Assembly: GCF_047718555.1 (NCBI RefSeq)
Contig: NZ_JBDNRK010000002.1
Coordinates: forward strand, 105,649-169,648
From: Clostridium_I sp047718555
GTDB lineage: Bacteria > Bacillota > Clostridia > Clostridiales > Clostridiaceae
Reading direction: 5' to 3'
Length of the DNA stretch: 64,000 nucleotides
Below, piece after piece: positions 8,668 through 17,046 of this stretch (the first letter of the stretch is position 1; each line of letters begins with the position of its first letter). The position numbers and the translations under genes were made by a program. The notes below the pieces were generated by a model that saw only the letters and a program-made list of their open reading frames with translations, had not been told where the DNA came from and did no database searches.

Positions 8668-9267
8668 ATGTTAAGAAAAAAATTTATTATTATTCCAATT
8701 ATACCTGTTATACTAGGAATATTTGTCATATCTAATGCTAATTTAAATACTAATAAGATAGATACATTAAACTCAAAAGAAGTGGTACTGTCTACATCTG
8801 TTAAAAATGAAAATAAATCGTTTGTCCCTAAAACTAAGCGTGAAATTATAACTAATAAGGATAATATAAAAAAGAGTGTTCCAATTAAAATTAAAAAGCC
8901 AACAATTAATTTAGGTGATTTAAAGGAAGAGGATACATATGCAGAACATGATATTCATAATCCTGATATGCCTCAATATACCACAGACTCCTATTATATA
9001 GCAACAAATTATAGATCACCATCAGGTAAAAAATTGACTTTAATCCAATCAACTACTCCTCCTAATATGGATAGTATATCTAAAGAAAATATAGAAAATA
9101 AAACCAGTACAACAAAGGTAAAAGGGGTAGATGCCATAATATGTGAAGCAAAAGGTGGATATACTCAAGTAATATTTATTAGAGATAGAGTAACTTATAA
9201 TGTAGTAGGCTACGAAATAAATAAAGAAGACTTAATAAAAATAGCAGATTCTTTAGAATTTGAATAA
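8668..9267 (+). CDS. secreted or membrane-anchored protein, DUF4367-like C-terminus, unknown
   Basis: 199 residues: an N-terminal hydrophobic segment (about 6-25), a low-complexity Lys/Asn/Thr linker to about residue 85, and a compact C-terminal domain. The domain ends in YNVVGYEINKEDLIKIADSL, reminiscent of DUF4367. The gene at 14008-14544 encodes a paralog with the same layout and a matching end (DVMGFDLSKDRLISIADSL). It is transcribed away from module A and towards the M56 remnant. It has two BlaI-type operators in its promoter. Its function is unknown. Confidence 0.7.
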   Translation: MLRKKFIIIPIIPVILGIFVISNANLNTNKIDTLNSKEVVLSTSVKNENKSFVPKTKREIITNKDNIKKSVPIKIKKPTINLGDLKEEDTYAEHDIHNPDMPQYTTDSYYIATNYRSPSGKKLTLIQSTTPPNMDSISKENIENKTSTTKVKGVDAIICEAKGGYTQVIFIRDRVTYNVVGYEINKEDLIKIADSLEFE

Positions 9268-9797
9268 TGTAATAATAGAAAATTGAGCAACTAAATATTC
9301 CCCAATTGCACACAGTATAAATCGCATGCAATTGGGGAAATAAATTAATTTACTAAATAACTCCAAGTAGTAGGCCCTATGATACCATCATCAGGTATAT
9401 GAACCTTATCCTGAAAATAAGTTACTGCATCATGAGTTTCTTTACCAAAAGCTAAATCTATTCCTATTAAATATGTTTTAACTGATAAAACTACCTGTGC
9501 TGCACCCACATTTGATACACTGTACATAGTGTTATTTTTATTGTGCTATTTTGATTGAAGAATTATATATTTATTTGGATTTTCTTTTATCTGCTCTTGA
9601 ATTGACTTTATCTGAGCAAATTCTTTAGGTACATCTTTAATTGGCCCTTTATATATTACTCTCGGGCCAGAAGCAGATTTATCTTGATCATCTACTTGTT
9701 TTGTATTATCTATACCATTTACATTACTTGACTCTTCAGACTTTGTTTTTGTTGAACTAACTACTGGCTTTGTATTCATTTCATTATTTTGAGCAAA
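9266..9797. repeat. 532-bp duplication, copy A (M56 tail plus PG-binding segment)
   Basis: Nearly identical to 16513-17046. I see three substitutions in the PG-binding frame, all in third codon positions and synonymous. The M56-tail part (9546-9797) looks identical. Most changes fall in the non-coding hairpin (arms 9300-9309 and 9328-9337). A flanking match (8389-8440 with 16460-16511) shows that the duplication once extended further left. Confidence 0.9.
9345..9527 (-). pseudogene. peptidoglycan-binding (PG_binding_1) segment, copy A
   Basis: 60 residues of a peptidoglycan-binding domain (KETHDAVTYFQ, DDGIIGPTTWSYL). It lies in frame with the M56-tail frame 9546-9986 and is separated from it by a TAG and six codons. 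The ATG at 9527 has no ribosome binding site, so it is unlikely to be translated alone. The protein sequence is identical to copy B at 16594-16776. Confidence 0.6.
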
Positions 9798-9986
9798 TAG
9801 ACCGATAATTTTTTTAAATAACTCAACATATATAAATGTAGCTACAAATGTTACTTTTTTATCAGTAAATTTTGATTTTGCATTAAATTTTCTAATTTCT
9901 TTATCAATATTTATCTTATTCTGTGGTATACTTTTCATAGAGATTTCTACTCTTTCGTTTTTGTTTTCCCAAAAACATTTTACCAC
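9546..9986 (-). pseudogene. chimeric remnant: IS4-type transposase N-terminus fused to M56 tail
   Basis: The first part (about 9797-9940; MKSIPQNKINIDKEIRKF) resembles the N-terminus of the IS4-type transposase whose remaining part is at 15456-16440. From position 9797 down, the frame switches to the extracellular tail of the M56 sensor, from the residues AQNNEMN onward, identical to copy B. The peptidase domain and membrane helices are absent. It therefore cannot be a working sensor and looks like a recombination product. Confidence 0.7.
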
Positions 9987-10439
9987 GAATAGGAGTAAAT
10001 CTCTAAAATTTTTTTAAATGCAAAATCTTTATAAATCAATGCCTATCGGCAGCACTTGTCGAATCCAAGATAAATTAATTGTAGAGAAAGTCCACTTATA
10101 TGAAATGGAATAATATTCTTAAGTATCAATACTATCCCATTTACGAATTGAATTGTAAAAATATATAAAAAGTGTAAATTAATCTGCGAAATATAAGTTA
10201 TGTAAGTTTATTCCATAATGTTACCGGTTTTCGCATGTATCTCGGTGTCCACCTTATTTAACGCAACAACCTTGCTGACAATAAGTCTACTGGATTAAAA
10301 AATTCTAAAAAGCACTATTCTAAACATTTAATTAGAATAGTGCTTTTTATTACTTTGCCCCTGGTTACACGGATGCTGGTATTACCCCTACTTTTAAAGC
10401 TACTTTACATGTTATTATATTTCCCTCAAAATTCACCAT
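9987..10439. other. gene-free stretch, probably IS debris, with a terminator
   Basis: Apart from the hairpin at 10307-10348 I find no gene. The part next to 9987 may be the upstream end of the IS4-type element, because the transposase N-terminus starts beside it. Confidence 0.4.
10307..10348 (-). terminator. terminator of the module B operon
   Basis: Perfect 17-bp arms, 10307-10323 and 10332-10348, rich in A and T at the base so it can work in both directions. It lies about 90 bases after the last gene of module B. Confidence 0.8.
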
Positions 10440-10949
10440 TTAGTTCCTTAATATGGCTTTTGTCGCAGATGTTGACGGTACCACTTTTTTTTCAAGATTC
10501 TGTTTAGTATCATTTACTCGCTCTTCAATTTCTTTTAAGGCTTCATTATAACCATTTAGTCCTGCTATCTTTTTAATTGTTTCTTTGTTTTCCTTTGAAA
10601 TAACAAAATTATCAATTACGATAATTTTGTTGTCATTTATAATCTTTCCGTTATCATCAAATGAAATACTTTCATTAAAATTAGAGTCATTTTTAAAATC
10701 AGGATTGAGTTTTAAAGGAACAAAGGAGGAACCAGAACCATTGTTCCCTTTAACATAGACAACATAATATTCATTTTCTTTAACTGTAATCGAGCTTGTA
10801 TTTATTTTTTTTTCTTCCTGAGAAATTTCTTTGTTACTTGTAGTCTTTACTTCTTCTTTTTTGTTTAAAAAGAATTTACAAAAATAAACTCCTAAGGATA
10901 GAGTGAGTATAATAATTAAGAAGCTAACCATTACCTTTTTATTATTCAC
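10440..10949 (-). CDS. membrane-anchored extracellular protein, unknown (module B)
   Basis: 169 residues: an N-terminal membrane anchor (about 7-28), then a Lys/Glu-rich linker, a short domain with YYVVYVKGN and IIVIDNFVISKE, and a coiled-coil-like C-terminal helix ending in a Ser/Thr tail. The start is GTG with AAGGAGG 8 bases upstream. It is the last gene of the module B operon, 23 bases after the FtsX-like permease. No family is recognised; an accessory or immunity role is only a guess from position. Confidence 0.65.
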   Translation of the reverse strand: MNNKKVMVSFLIIILTLSLGVYFCKFFLNKKEEVKTTSNKEISQEEKKINTSSITVKENEYYVVYVKGNNGSGSSFVPLKLNPDFKNDSNFNESISFDDNGKIINDNKIIVIDNFVISKENKETIKKIAGLNGYNEALKEIEERVNDTKQNLEKKVVPSTSATKAILRN

Positions 10950-10972
10950 CTATACAACCTCCTTGGTCATCG

Positions 10973-13120
10973 TTATTTTTCTATAAGTATCTGTTTCGTA
11001 ATACTATATTCTTTTATACTTAAAATAATACTGATTAATAGGATATCAAAAAATGTAAGCCCCGAGATTATTATTGCAAGTAATAAAGTTTTACTAGTAA
11101 TAAAAGAGCAAATCGCAAACGTGAAATTCCAGAATACTAATATCACTAAGTAAGCTAGATAATGTTTTTCAAAAAAGGTATAACCAAAAATCCATTGTAA
11201 TGCTAATGATTTTTTGTTCATTTCTAAATAATACATAAAAGAAAAAAATAGTAAAACACCTGACAAGATTACAAATAGACTACAATAAACTGTAGCTAAT
11301 TGTAGTAGTTCTTTGTTACTTGCTAGCTTTAATTCTACACTAGCATAAGCTACAGAAATAGGTTGCCAAATCTCATCAAAATTATACTTTTTTAAAGTAT
11401 CTTGCGTTACCTTAAAGGGGTTTTCATTTCCGCTATTTTTAATATAGTATCCGTACCCCATAGAAATGCTAGCTGCTAAAATGCGTGGATCAAACTGACT
11501 ATTTGCTATTATAGCAATTGGATCAGTGATTTCATAGTTATTCTTTTCTGCCATATTTGTAGAAAATGTAAAGTAAGATTGATCATTTTTAACATATAGA
11601 ATATTTACATTGTGCGGTGTAGAATCTTTTTCATTATATATATCCGTGTAATCTTTTGATATAGTTCTTTTAATATTATTTTCATATTTTTCAAACTTTG
11701 TTGGTACAAGTACAGTTATTTCATTAGAATTAGGGTTATCCGGAATTTCTACCCGTTCATTATTAATCCCGATAATTGGATTTATAGATAGATAATTTTT
11801 GTTGATTTCTACTTTCATTCCATCCATACCCCAAGGATTTGGATCTAAAGGAGTCTCACAACTATTCATATAATAAGCAGATGGAGAAATATAAAAAGCT
11901 CCCTGTGACTCTAGTTCTTTATATAATAATTGAAATTGTCGTTTTTTTTCGTCATTTAGAGAATTTAATAATCCCTGTTGAGAATCTGCAATTACTCCTA
12001 AATAGGAGTAATCTTTTAGTATAGACCATTTTTCTTGCTTATCCAAAGTACTCTTGATTGTAAGATAAGTATTACTTCCTTGTTGTAATCCTAATGTAAG
12101 AAAAATAGCTAATATAAATCGAATAATAATATTTGTATAAAACAATAATTTTATAGGTTTTTTATTTTTAATCATCTGAGAAATATTTATGGTTTTAGTT
12201 CCTAACCATGTAACAATAAAAATTAGTGAGATAATTAAAATTAATGGAATAGTATTTCCTATCCAAAAATATAGAAAAGGAAATAGTTGTTGAAGCTCAT
12301 TATAAAAATATAAATATACTATTAATCCTGAAAATACTATAGATAATGAACCTAAGAAAACTTTAATATACTTTCTAAATAAATAAGCTCCAATTTGCCC
12401 AAAGTTATATCCTAACAAATATCTTATTGCTATTTCTTTATAATTACTAATTAAATCATATAGCATTGCAAGTGCTATTAATAAACATAATATTAATGAT
12501 GCTTGATGCATCATATCTTGGTAAGGATATGGTGTAATCGAACTTTGGCCCTGATCTTTTGAAATTTCAACATTAAATCCATATTCTAATGCTATCTTTT
12601 TTAACTTTTCTGCAGTCTCTTTGCCATTTAATGTATACGTTCCTTTGATATCCTTTGTATTCCCAGCAGCAATCATTGGACGAATTTCTATCGGTTCAAA
12701 ACTATGAAAAATTTCAAGTTGGCCTATTTGATGATTGTTGTAGGTTTTTATAGTCGAAAGAAAATCATTTTTGTCGCTATTTACATTTAAAAATTCACCA
12801 GTCTTTAATTTCATGTTTTGAAAATATTTATCTTTTTCAAAAAAAGCTACATAATATACTATTTTATCTTTATTATTATTATCCCTTTCAAAAGATGTTC
12901 GTTGAAAGTTTCCTTTTATATTTATTGCCATGTCTTCCAATAAATTAAAATTTTCAAAATTGTTTTTTTGAGGATTACCATTTTTAACTATGAAATTCCA
13001 TTTTTCACCTATACTGTCATTATTAAAAGATTGAAACTGCATATATTCAAATTGCTTTATAGATAAAAAACTTACAACTATAAAAGTGGTTGTAAATAGA
13101 AGGAAAATTAATTTTTTCAT
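10973..13120 (-). CDS. bacteriocin-associated integral membrane protein (lactococcin 972-type ABC permease)
   Basis: 715 residues from the ATG chosen by its AAAGGAGG (7 bases). Layout: an N-terminal helix, an external domain (about 30-200), three to four helices, a second external domain (about 340-560) and three C-terminal helices. This is the duplicated FtsX/MacB-like layout of the bacteriocin-associated 7-TM proteins that partner lactococcin 972-type ATPases. It pairs with the ATPase gene just upstream (13134). Its role would be export of, or immunity to, a secreted peptide; which one cannot be told from sequence. Confidence 0.8.
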   Translation of the reverse strand: MKKLIFLLFTTTFIVVSFLSIKQFEYMQFQSFNNDSIGEKWNFIVKNGNPQKNNFENFNLLEDMAINIKGNFQRTSFERDNNNKDKIVYYVAFFEKDKYFQNMKLKTGEFLNVNSDKNDFLSTIKTYNNHQIGQLEIFHSFEPIEIRPMIAAGNTKDIKGTYTLNGKETAEKLKKIALEYGFNVEISKDQGQSSITPYPYQDMMHQASLILCLLIALAMLYDLISNYKEIAIRYLLGYNFGQIGAYLFRKYIKVFLGSLSIVFSGLIVYLYFYNELQQLFPFLYFWIGNTIPLILIISLIFIVTWLGTKTINISQMIKNKKPIKLLFYTNIIIRFILAIFLTLGLQQGSNTYLTIKSTLDKQEKWSILKDYSYLGVIADSQQGLLNSLNDEKKRQFQLLYKELESQGAFYISPSAYYMNSCETPLDPNPWGMDGMKVEINKNYLSINPIIGINNERVEIPDNPNSNEITVLVPTKFEKYENNIKRTISKDYTDIYNEKDSTPHNVNILYVKNDQSYFTFSTNMAEKNNYEITDPIAIIANSQFDPRILAASISMGYGYYIKNSGNENPFKVTQDTLKKYNFDEIWQPISVAYASVELKLASNKELLQLATVYCSLFVILSGVLLFFSFMYYLEMNKKSLALQWIFGYTFFEKHYLAYLVILVFWNFTFAICSFITSKTLLLAIIISGLTFFDILLISIILSIKEYSITKQILIEK

Positions 13121-13133
13121 AACCATTCCTCCT

Positions 13134-13757
13134 TTACAATTCTATTATTCTTGAAAAGAATTTAGTTAAATTTTTGTCATGAGTGACCATAATAATTGTT
13201 TTTCCTTGCTTATGTAATTTCTGAAACAATGACACAATAATATCGCGGTTCTCACTATCCAATGATCCAGTTGGTTCATCTGCAAAAATTATAGAGGGAT
13301 CTTTAAGTAGTAATCTAGCAATTGCTACACGTTGCTGTTCTCCACCACTTAAGGTATGCACTATTTCCTTACCATAATCAACAAGATCTACTTCTTTTAA
13401 TGCTAATGATATAGCATCATATTTTTGTTTTTTCTTCATTTTTTTATGTTTAAGGGCAATTTCTAAATTTTCATTTACTGATGCATTATCAATTAGAGCA
13501 TAGTTTTGAAAAATAAAACCTAAATGATCTCTTAATAAAAGCCTTTTTATTTTATTTTTACGTATATCTTTATCCATTATTTTTACAATACCTGAATCAG
13601 CTTCTTCTAAAGTACCCATTATATTTAAAAGAGTAGTTTTTCCCTGGCCACTTTTCCCAACTATACCAATGAACTCTCCTGATTTTACTTCCAAGTTAAA
13701 ATCTTTAAAAATAGTTTTTCTATTGAATGCCTTACATATGTTTATTATTTCAATCAT
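13134..13757 (-). CDS. ABC transporter ATP-binding protein, lactococcin 972 group
   Basis: 207 residues with Walker A GKSGQGKTT (about 34-42), Q-loop FIFQNYALI, signature LSGGEQQRVAIARL, Walker B IIFADEPTGSLD and H-loop MVTHD. The sequence fits the LolD/MacB-like ATPases that serve FtsX-type permeases, in particular the lactococcin 972 export group. It forms a transporter with the permease encoded 13 bases downstream. A perfect hairpin (13783-13818) separates it from the secreted-protein genes upstream. Confidence 0.9.
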   Translation of the reverse strand: MIEIINICKAFNRKTIFKDFNLEVKSGEFIGIVGKSGQGKTTLLNIMGTLEEADSGIVKIMDKDIRKNKIKRLLLRDHLGFIFQNYALIDNASVNENLEIALKHKKMKKKQKYDAISLALKEVDLVDYGKEIVHTLSGGEQQRVAIARLLLKDPSIIFADEPTGSLDSENRDIIVSLFQKLHKQGKTIIMVTHDKNLTKFFSRIIEL

Positions 13758-13782
13758 ATATTTACCACCTTTTCAAAACTAA

Positions 13783-13818
13783 TCAAAAGGAGATTTATTT
13801 TAATAAATCTCCTTTTGA
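13783..13818 (-). terminator. hairpin between secreted-protein genes and exporter genes of module B
   Basis: Perfect 17-bp arms (13783-13799 and 13802-13818) with a two-base loop and no long U-tract. It sits at the same relative place as the 7472-7523 hairpin of module A, suggesting partial termination or an RNA processing point. Confidence 0.6.
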
Positions 13819-14007
13819 CAACTATGAGTATATAACATACTTATTATAAAATATACTTATTATAAGTAGCACTATATGGTCCATTAAAATCTAAATTTAA
13901 TCTTGACCAATATTGAGAATATAAGGGCAAAATAAATTATTAATAGTTATTTCCATTAATCTATTGGTTTACATATATACTAAAACAAAATTTTCTAAGT
14001 TGTCAGT

Positions 14008-14544
14008 TTATTTTAACGAATCAGCTATACTTATAAGTCTATCTTTGCTTAAATCAAATCCCATGACATCAAAATTTTGACCGTTTCTTGTAAAAAGGAC
14101 ATGAATATATCCTTTTCCATTCATTTCGTCAGAAATCCATGCGTCCGTACCATCACTCAATTTTATTTTTTCATTACTAGTATCTATTAATGGATTCTTT
14201 TCAGTGCTATCTACTTGTTGAATAGTAAGTTCTTCATCATTATTATTTCCTTTATAAAAAGAATATGCTATGTGTACATCTTTATTTTTAAAGGTATGTT
14301 TATCAGACTTCATATTAACAAGTTTTAAATCGTCTATTTTTGCAGTTGGTGCTTTTATTGAATATGGAGTATTAGCTTTTGCTCCTGCAATACCTTTATG
14401 AATTTCAGGTTTTTGTATAGTAGTATTTGCAGTTGTAAGCACTTTTTCATTTGTTGTTTTAACAGAACTTTTTCCATAAAATGCTACTGTAAAGACTATC
14501 CCTAATGCAACAACTGGAATTAAAACCTTTTTAAATTTAAACAT
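14008..14544 (-). CDS. secreted or membrane-anchored protein, paralog of the 8668 gene product
   Basis: 178 residues: a hydrophobic N-terminal segment (about 7-24) with a basic start, a Thr/Lys-rich linker and a C-terminal domain. The domain ends in VMGFDLSKDRLISIADSL, matching the DUF4367-like end of the protein encoded at 8668-9267. It is the second gene of module B, 29 bases after the PG-binding protein gene, under the same BlaI-type promoter. The ATG has GAGGTG upstream. Function is unknown; the pairing with a peptidoglycan-binding protein suggests action at the cell wall. Confidence 0.75.
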   Translation of the reverse strand: MFKFKKVLIPVVALGIVFTVAFYGKSSVKTTNEKVLTTANTTIQKPEIHKGIAGAKANTPYSIKAPTAKIDDLKLVNMKSDKHTFKNKDVHIAYSFYKGNNNDEELTIQQVDSTEKNPLIDTSNEKIKLSDGTDAWISDEMNGKGYIHVLFTRNGQNFDVMGFDLSKDRLISIADSLK

Positions 14545-14573
14545 TTATATCACCTCAATTTTATTCATTATAT

Positions 14574-15077
14574 CTAATTATAATCTAGTTGTGTAAATAC
14601 TGGTGAACCATCAACATCGCCAGTTTCATATCCCCATCTTCCGCTCGTTGAAGAGTAGCCGAACACTAAACTGCCTCCTTGATATGAATAAACTTGATCA
14701 TTCCCATATTGATAATATGCAGTATATCCATATAGAAGTCCAGAATGCATTACATTCCAAGTCCCAGAACCAGCTATGCCATCAGACCCTATATGATGCT
14801 GTGTTTGATAATATCCAAGTGCTGTCTTTGTATTAATACCATAATATCCATCTATATCTCCTACAGTACTTCCAAATCCAGAATCTGTACATATTTGTTG
14901 AACAGCTCTTACATTAGTTCCAACAGTTTCATATCCAGATCCAACCCAATGCAAGCTTGACCAATCTCCTGGTGCCGCTAGAGCTACAGCTGGTAATGAA
15001 ATAATTGAAATTATTACTGCTGCAACTATAATACGAATACTCAAAAACTTTTTCAAATTGTTTTTTAAAATCTTCAT
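14574..15077 (-). CDS. exported peptidoglycan-binding protein (PG_binding_1), module B cargo candidate
   Basis: 167 residues with a signal peptide (core about 15-32, cleavage near ALA-AP). One peptidoglycan-binding repeat (about 55-108: VRAVQQICTDSGF, DIDGYYGINTKTALGYYQ, GSDGIAGSGTWNVM) is followed by a Tyr/Gly/Ser-rich tail of about 55 residues unlike a catalytic domain. No amidase or muramidase domain is present. It is the first gene of module B under a BlaI-type operator, in the place held by the exported protein in module A. It could be a secreted cell-wall ligand or a bacteriocin-like effector; the sequence does not decide. Confidence 0.8.
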   Translation of the reverse strand: MKILKNNLKKFLSIRIIVAAVIISIISLPAVALAAPGDWSSLHWVGSGYETVGTNVRAVQQICTDSGFGSTVGDIDGYYGINTKTALGYYQTQHHIGSDGIAGSGTWNVMHSGLLYGYTAYYQYGNDQVYSYQGGSLVFGYSSTSGRWGYETGDVDGSPVFTQLDYN

Positions 15078-15151
15078 TTAAAAAATCTCCTCTCCTCTTT
15101 AATTATTTTCAAATTGTTTTTAATACTAAAATGTGCATCTAATTTATATTC

Positions 15152-15180
15152 ATTTTACTTAAGTAGAGTAAATATGCCAA
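15152..15180 (-). promoter_or_regulatory. module B promoter with BlaI-type operator
   Basis: Minus-strand -35 TTGGCA (15175-15180), 17-base spacer, -10 TAAAAT (15152-15157). The operator ATTTTAC-TTAA-GTAGAGT (15152-15169) covers the -10. The region 15112-15240 is clearly homologous to 8252-8370 in front of module A. Confidence 0.75.
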
Positions 15181-15375
15181 TATTTTTATTTATGTTAATA
15201 ATATTTAAATTTAGTTAATAAATTTTCTTAATACAATAAAAATTAAGCAGCTGCTCAATTTAACAGAATTCATATTACGTTGAGCTCATACTCTTTAATT
15301 CCAATAATATATTTTTAATAACCATCAATATATAACATGGTATTCCAATTTATAAATTATTAATACAGAAATATA

Positions 15376-15417
15376 TTGACTAACACTATTCTACGCCAGT
15401 AGAATAGTGTTAGTCAA
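15376..15417. promoter_or_regulatory. perfect palindromic promoter/operator
   Basis: Perfect 19-bp arms around a 4-base centre. Each strand reads TTGACT, an 18-base spacer and TAGAAT, so it is a symmetric two-way promoter, with the operator ATTCTAC-GCCA-GTAGAAT (15388-15405) in the middle. It corresponds to the 8442 promoter of module A, but IS debris follows where the divergent gene would be. Confidence 0.7.
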
Positions 15418-15455
15418 TACTAAAAAATTTTTTATACTGTTAATTTATTATTTAC

Positions 15456-16440
15456 TCAACTTTCGCAGGACAAAAGCGATAGCTTTTCCTTTATATAGCT
15501 AGGCAGAGCATGAATAAAACTATCGATTATTAGATCAATAATCTCCTTTGAAAGTAAAATTTTTTCTTTTAGTACATTTTTTAAAGTAGTTATAAGTATT
15601 TGTAGTGCTTCATAAAATTGAACATCTTCAAGTTTATCACAGCACTGATAGAAAAATCCACCCACTGTACGTAAATCTTTGCTATTACGGTTTTCTAAAG
15701 ATAGCATGATATACCTTGTAAATACTATAGTAGTATGTACTATCATAGAATCATAGGAACGTCCTTGGAATTCTTTACCGAGTTTCAAAAATGACTTGTT
15801 CATTTAAAAAAAGACTTCGATGCCCCAACGTTTTCCGTAGATTCTTATGATTTCATCGTCAGATAGAGATGTATCAGTAGATACAATGGCAAGCCATTGC
15901 CTACTTCTATTTCTATGACGTACAAAAACTATTTTGGATTCAACTTTGTTACCATCTTTATCAGTGCCTATATCAACAGTTACAGATAAAATTTTAGCTT
16001 TTCCTCTTCTTTTTTAACAGAGGAATATAGAGATTTAAGATTTGACTTTTTGCCAACATAATCATAGTAAACTCTGGGCATATCTTTAACCATGGCTATA
16101 GTATGAAGCTTAAGATTTAAAATTTGTATTAGAGTCTTAGGATAAGTAAACCAACTGTCAAAGAGAACATAAGAAGCTGGAATACCAATTCTACCGCTCT
16201 CTTGATTAACTTAAGCATTGCATCAGGGGACTTTAAAAGAGCCTCCTTACGGAGTTTAGAACCATTAGTTCTTTTGTCTAAAGTCTTATTTTCAGGGCAT
16301 AGTCTATTTTTCTCTTTTGCAGATGAAAGAAGAGTAAAAGCAAGTGGTAAAAAAGTATTCCCATCAGACCATCCAAGAGTTAACAGGCGAAAGCTATTAC
16401 TTTCTATAGCTTTTTTATTTATAACGATCAAAAGTTGTTT
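15456..16440 (-). pseudogene. IS4-type DDE transposase, truncated and broken
   Basis: Pieces that follow a known IS4-type transposase in order: TLGWSDGNTFLPLAF and KEKNRLCPENKTLDKRTNG (frame 16129-16431), FDSWFTYPKTL after a frameshift near 16180, then VYYDYVGKKSNLKSLYS. After a second shift near 16015 come SDDEIIRIYGKRWGIEVFF and an in-frame TAA at about 15804, then LGKEFQGRSYD and the C-terminus (15456-15803). The N-terminal third is missing here. A piece like it lies at about 9797-9940. The element is inactive. Confidence 0.85.
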
Positions 16441-16512
16441 TCTAATTGAAAAAGGTATATTTATTTTATTAGTAAAAAAATAAATGTAATAAAAAAATAT
16501 ACTATATTTTTA

Positions 16513-17046
16513 AATGTAATAATAGAAAATTGAGCAACTAAATATTCCCCAATTGCACACAATATAAATCGTGTGTGCAATTGGGGAAATAAATTAATTC
16601 ACTAAATAACTCCAAGTAGTAGGTCCTATGATTCCATCATCAGGTATATGAACCTTATCCTGAAAATAAGTTACTGCATCATGAGTTTCTTTACCAAAAG
16701 CTAAATCTATTCCTATTAAATATGTTTTAACTGATAAAACTACCTGTGCTGCACCCACATTTGATACACTGTACATAGTGTTATTTTTATTGTGCTATTT
16801 TGATTGAAGAATTATATATTTATTTGGATTTTCTTTTATCTGCTCTTGAATTGACTTTATCTGAGCAAATTCTTTAGGTACATCTTTAATTGGCCCTTTA
16901 TATATTACTCTCGGGCCAGAAGCAGATTTATCTTGATCATCTACTTGTTTTGTATTATCTATACCATTTACATTACTTGACTCTTCAGACTTTGTTTTTG
17001 TTGAACTAACTACTGGCTTTGTATTCATTTCATTATTTTGAGCAAA
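16513..17046. repeat. duplication, copy B (tail of the intact M56 gene)
   Basis: Partner of 9266-9797. It includes a convergent hairpin with 14-bp arms (16547-16560 and 16573-16586) after the PG-binding segment. Compared with copy A, the stretch holding the divergent 8668-type gene and its promoter is absent between 16511 and 16513. Confidence 0.9.
16594..16776 (-). CDS. peptidoglycan-binding segment following the M56 gene in frame
   Basis: 60 residues of a PG_binding_1 domain: a first helix, KETHDAVTYFQ, DGIIGPTTW. It is in the same frame as the M56 protease, separated by one TAG at 16795-16797 and the codons HNKNNT. The ATG at 16776 lacks a ribosome binding site. The natural reading is that this was, or still is through stop-codon readthrough, the C-terminal sensor domain of the M56 protein. 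Independent translation is less likely. Confidence 0.55.
   Translation of the reverse strand: MYSVSNVGAAQVVLSVKTYLIGIDLAFGKETHDAVTYFQDKVHIPDDGIIGPTTWSYLVN

Noticed and set aside
9345..9527. Treating the 60-residue PG-binding frame as an independent gene
   Set aside because: Its ATG has no ribosome binding site and it continues in frame from the M56 tail; a truncated or readthrough domain explains it better.
10307..10348. Terminator arms contain ATTCTAA and TTAGAAT, like the BlaI-type half-sites
   Set aside because: The halves are eight bases apart instead of four, and no promoter is associated. The hairpin is explained as a terminator.
13860..13990. Short minus-strand frame ending in YSQYWSRLNLDFNGPYSATY, like the end of a small bacteriocin
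   Set aside because: It has two stop codons just upstream, no start codon and no ribosome binding site. At most it is a decayed remnant.
16202..16483. 93-codon plus-strand frame opposite the transposase
   Set aside because: It is the antisense of the degraded IS4-type transposase and has no start signal.
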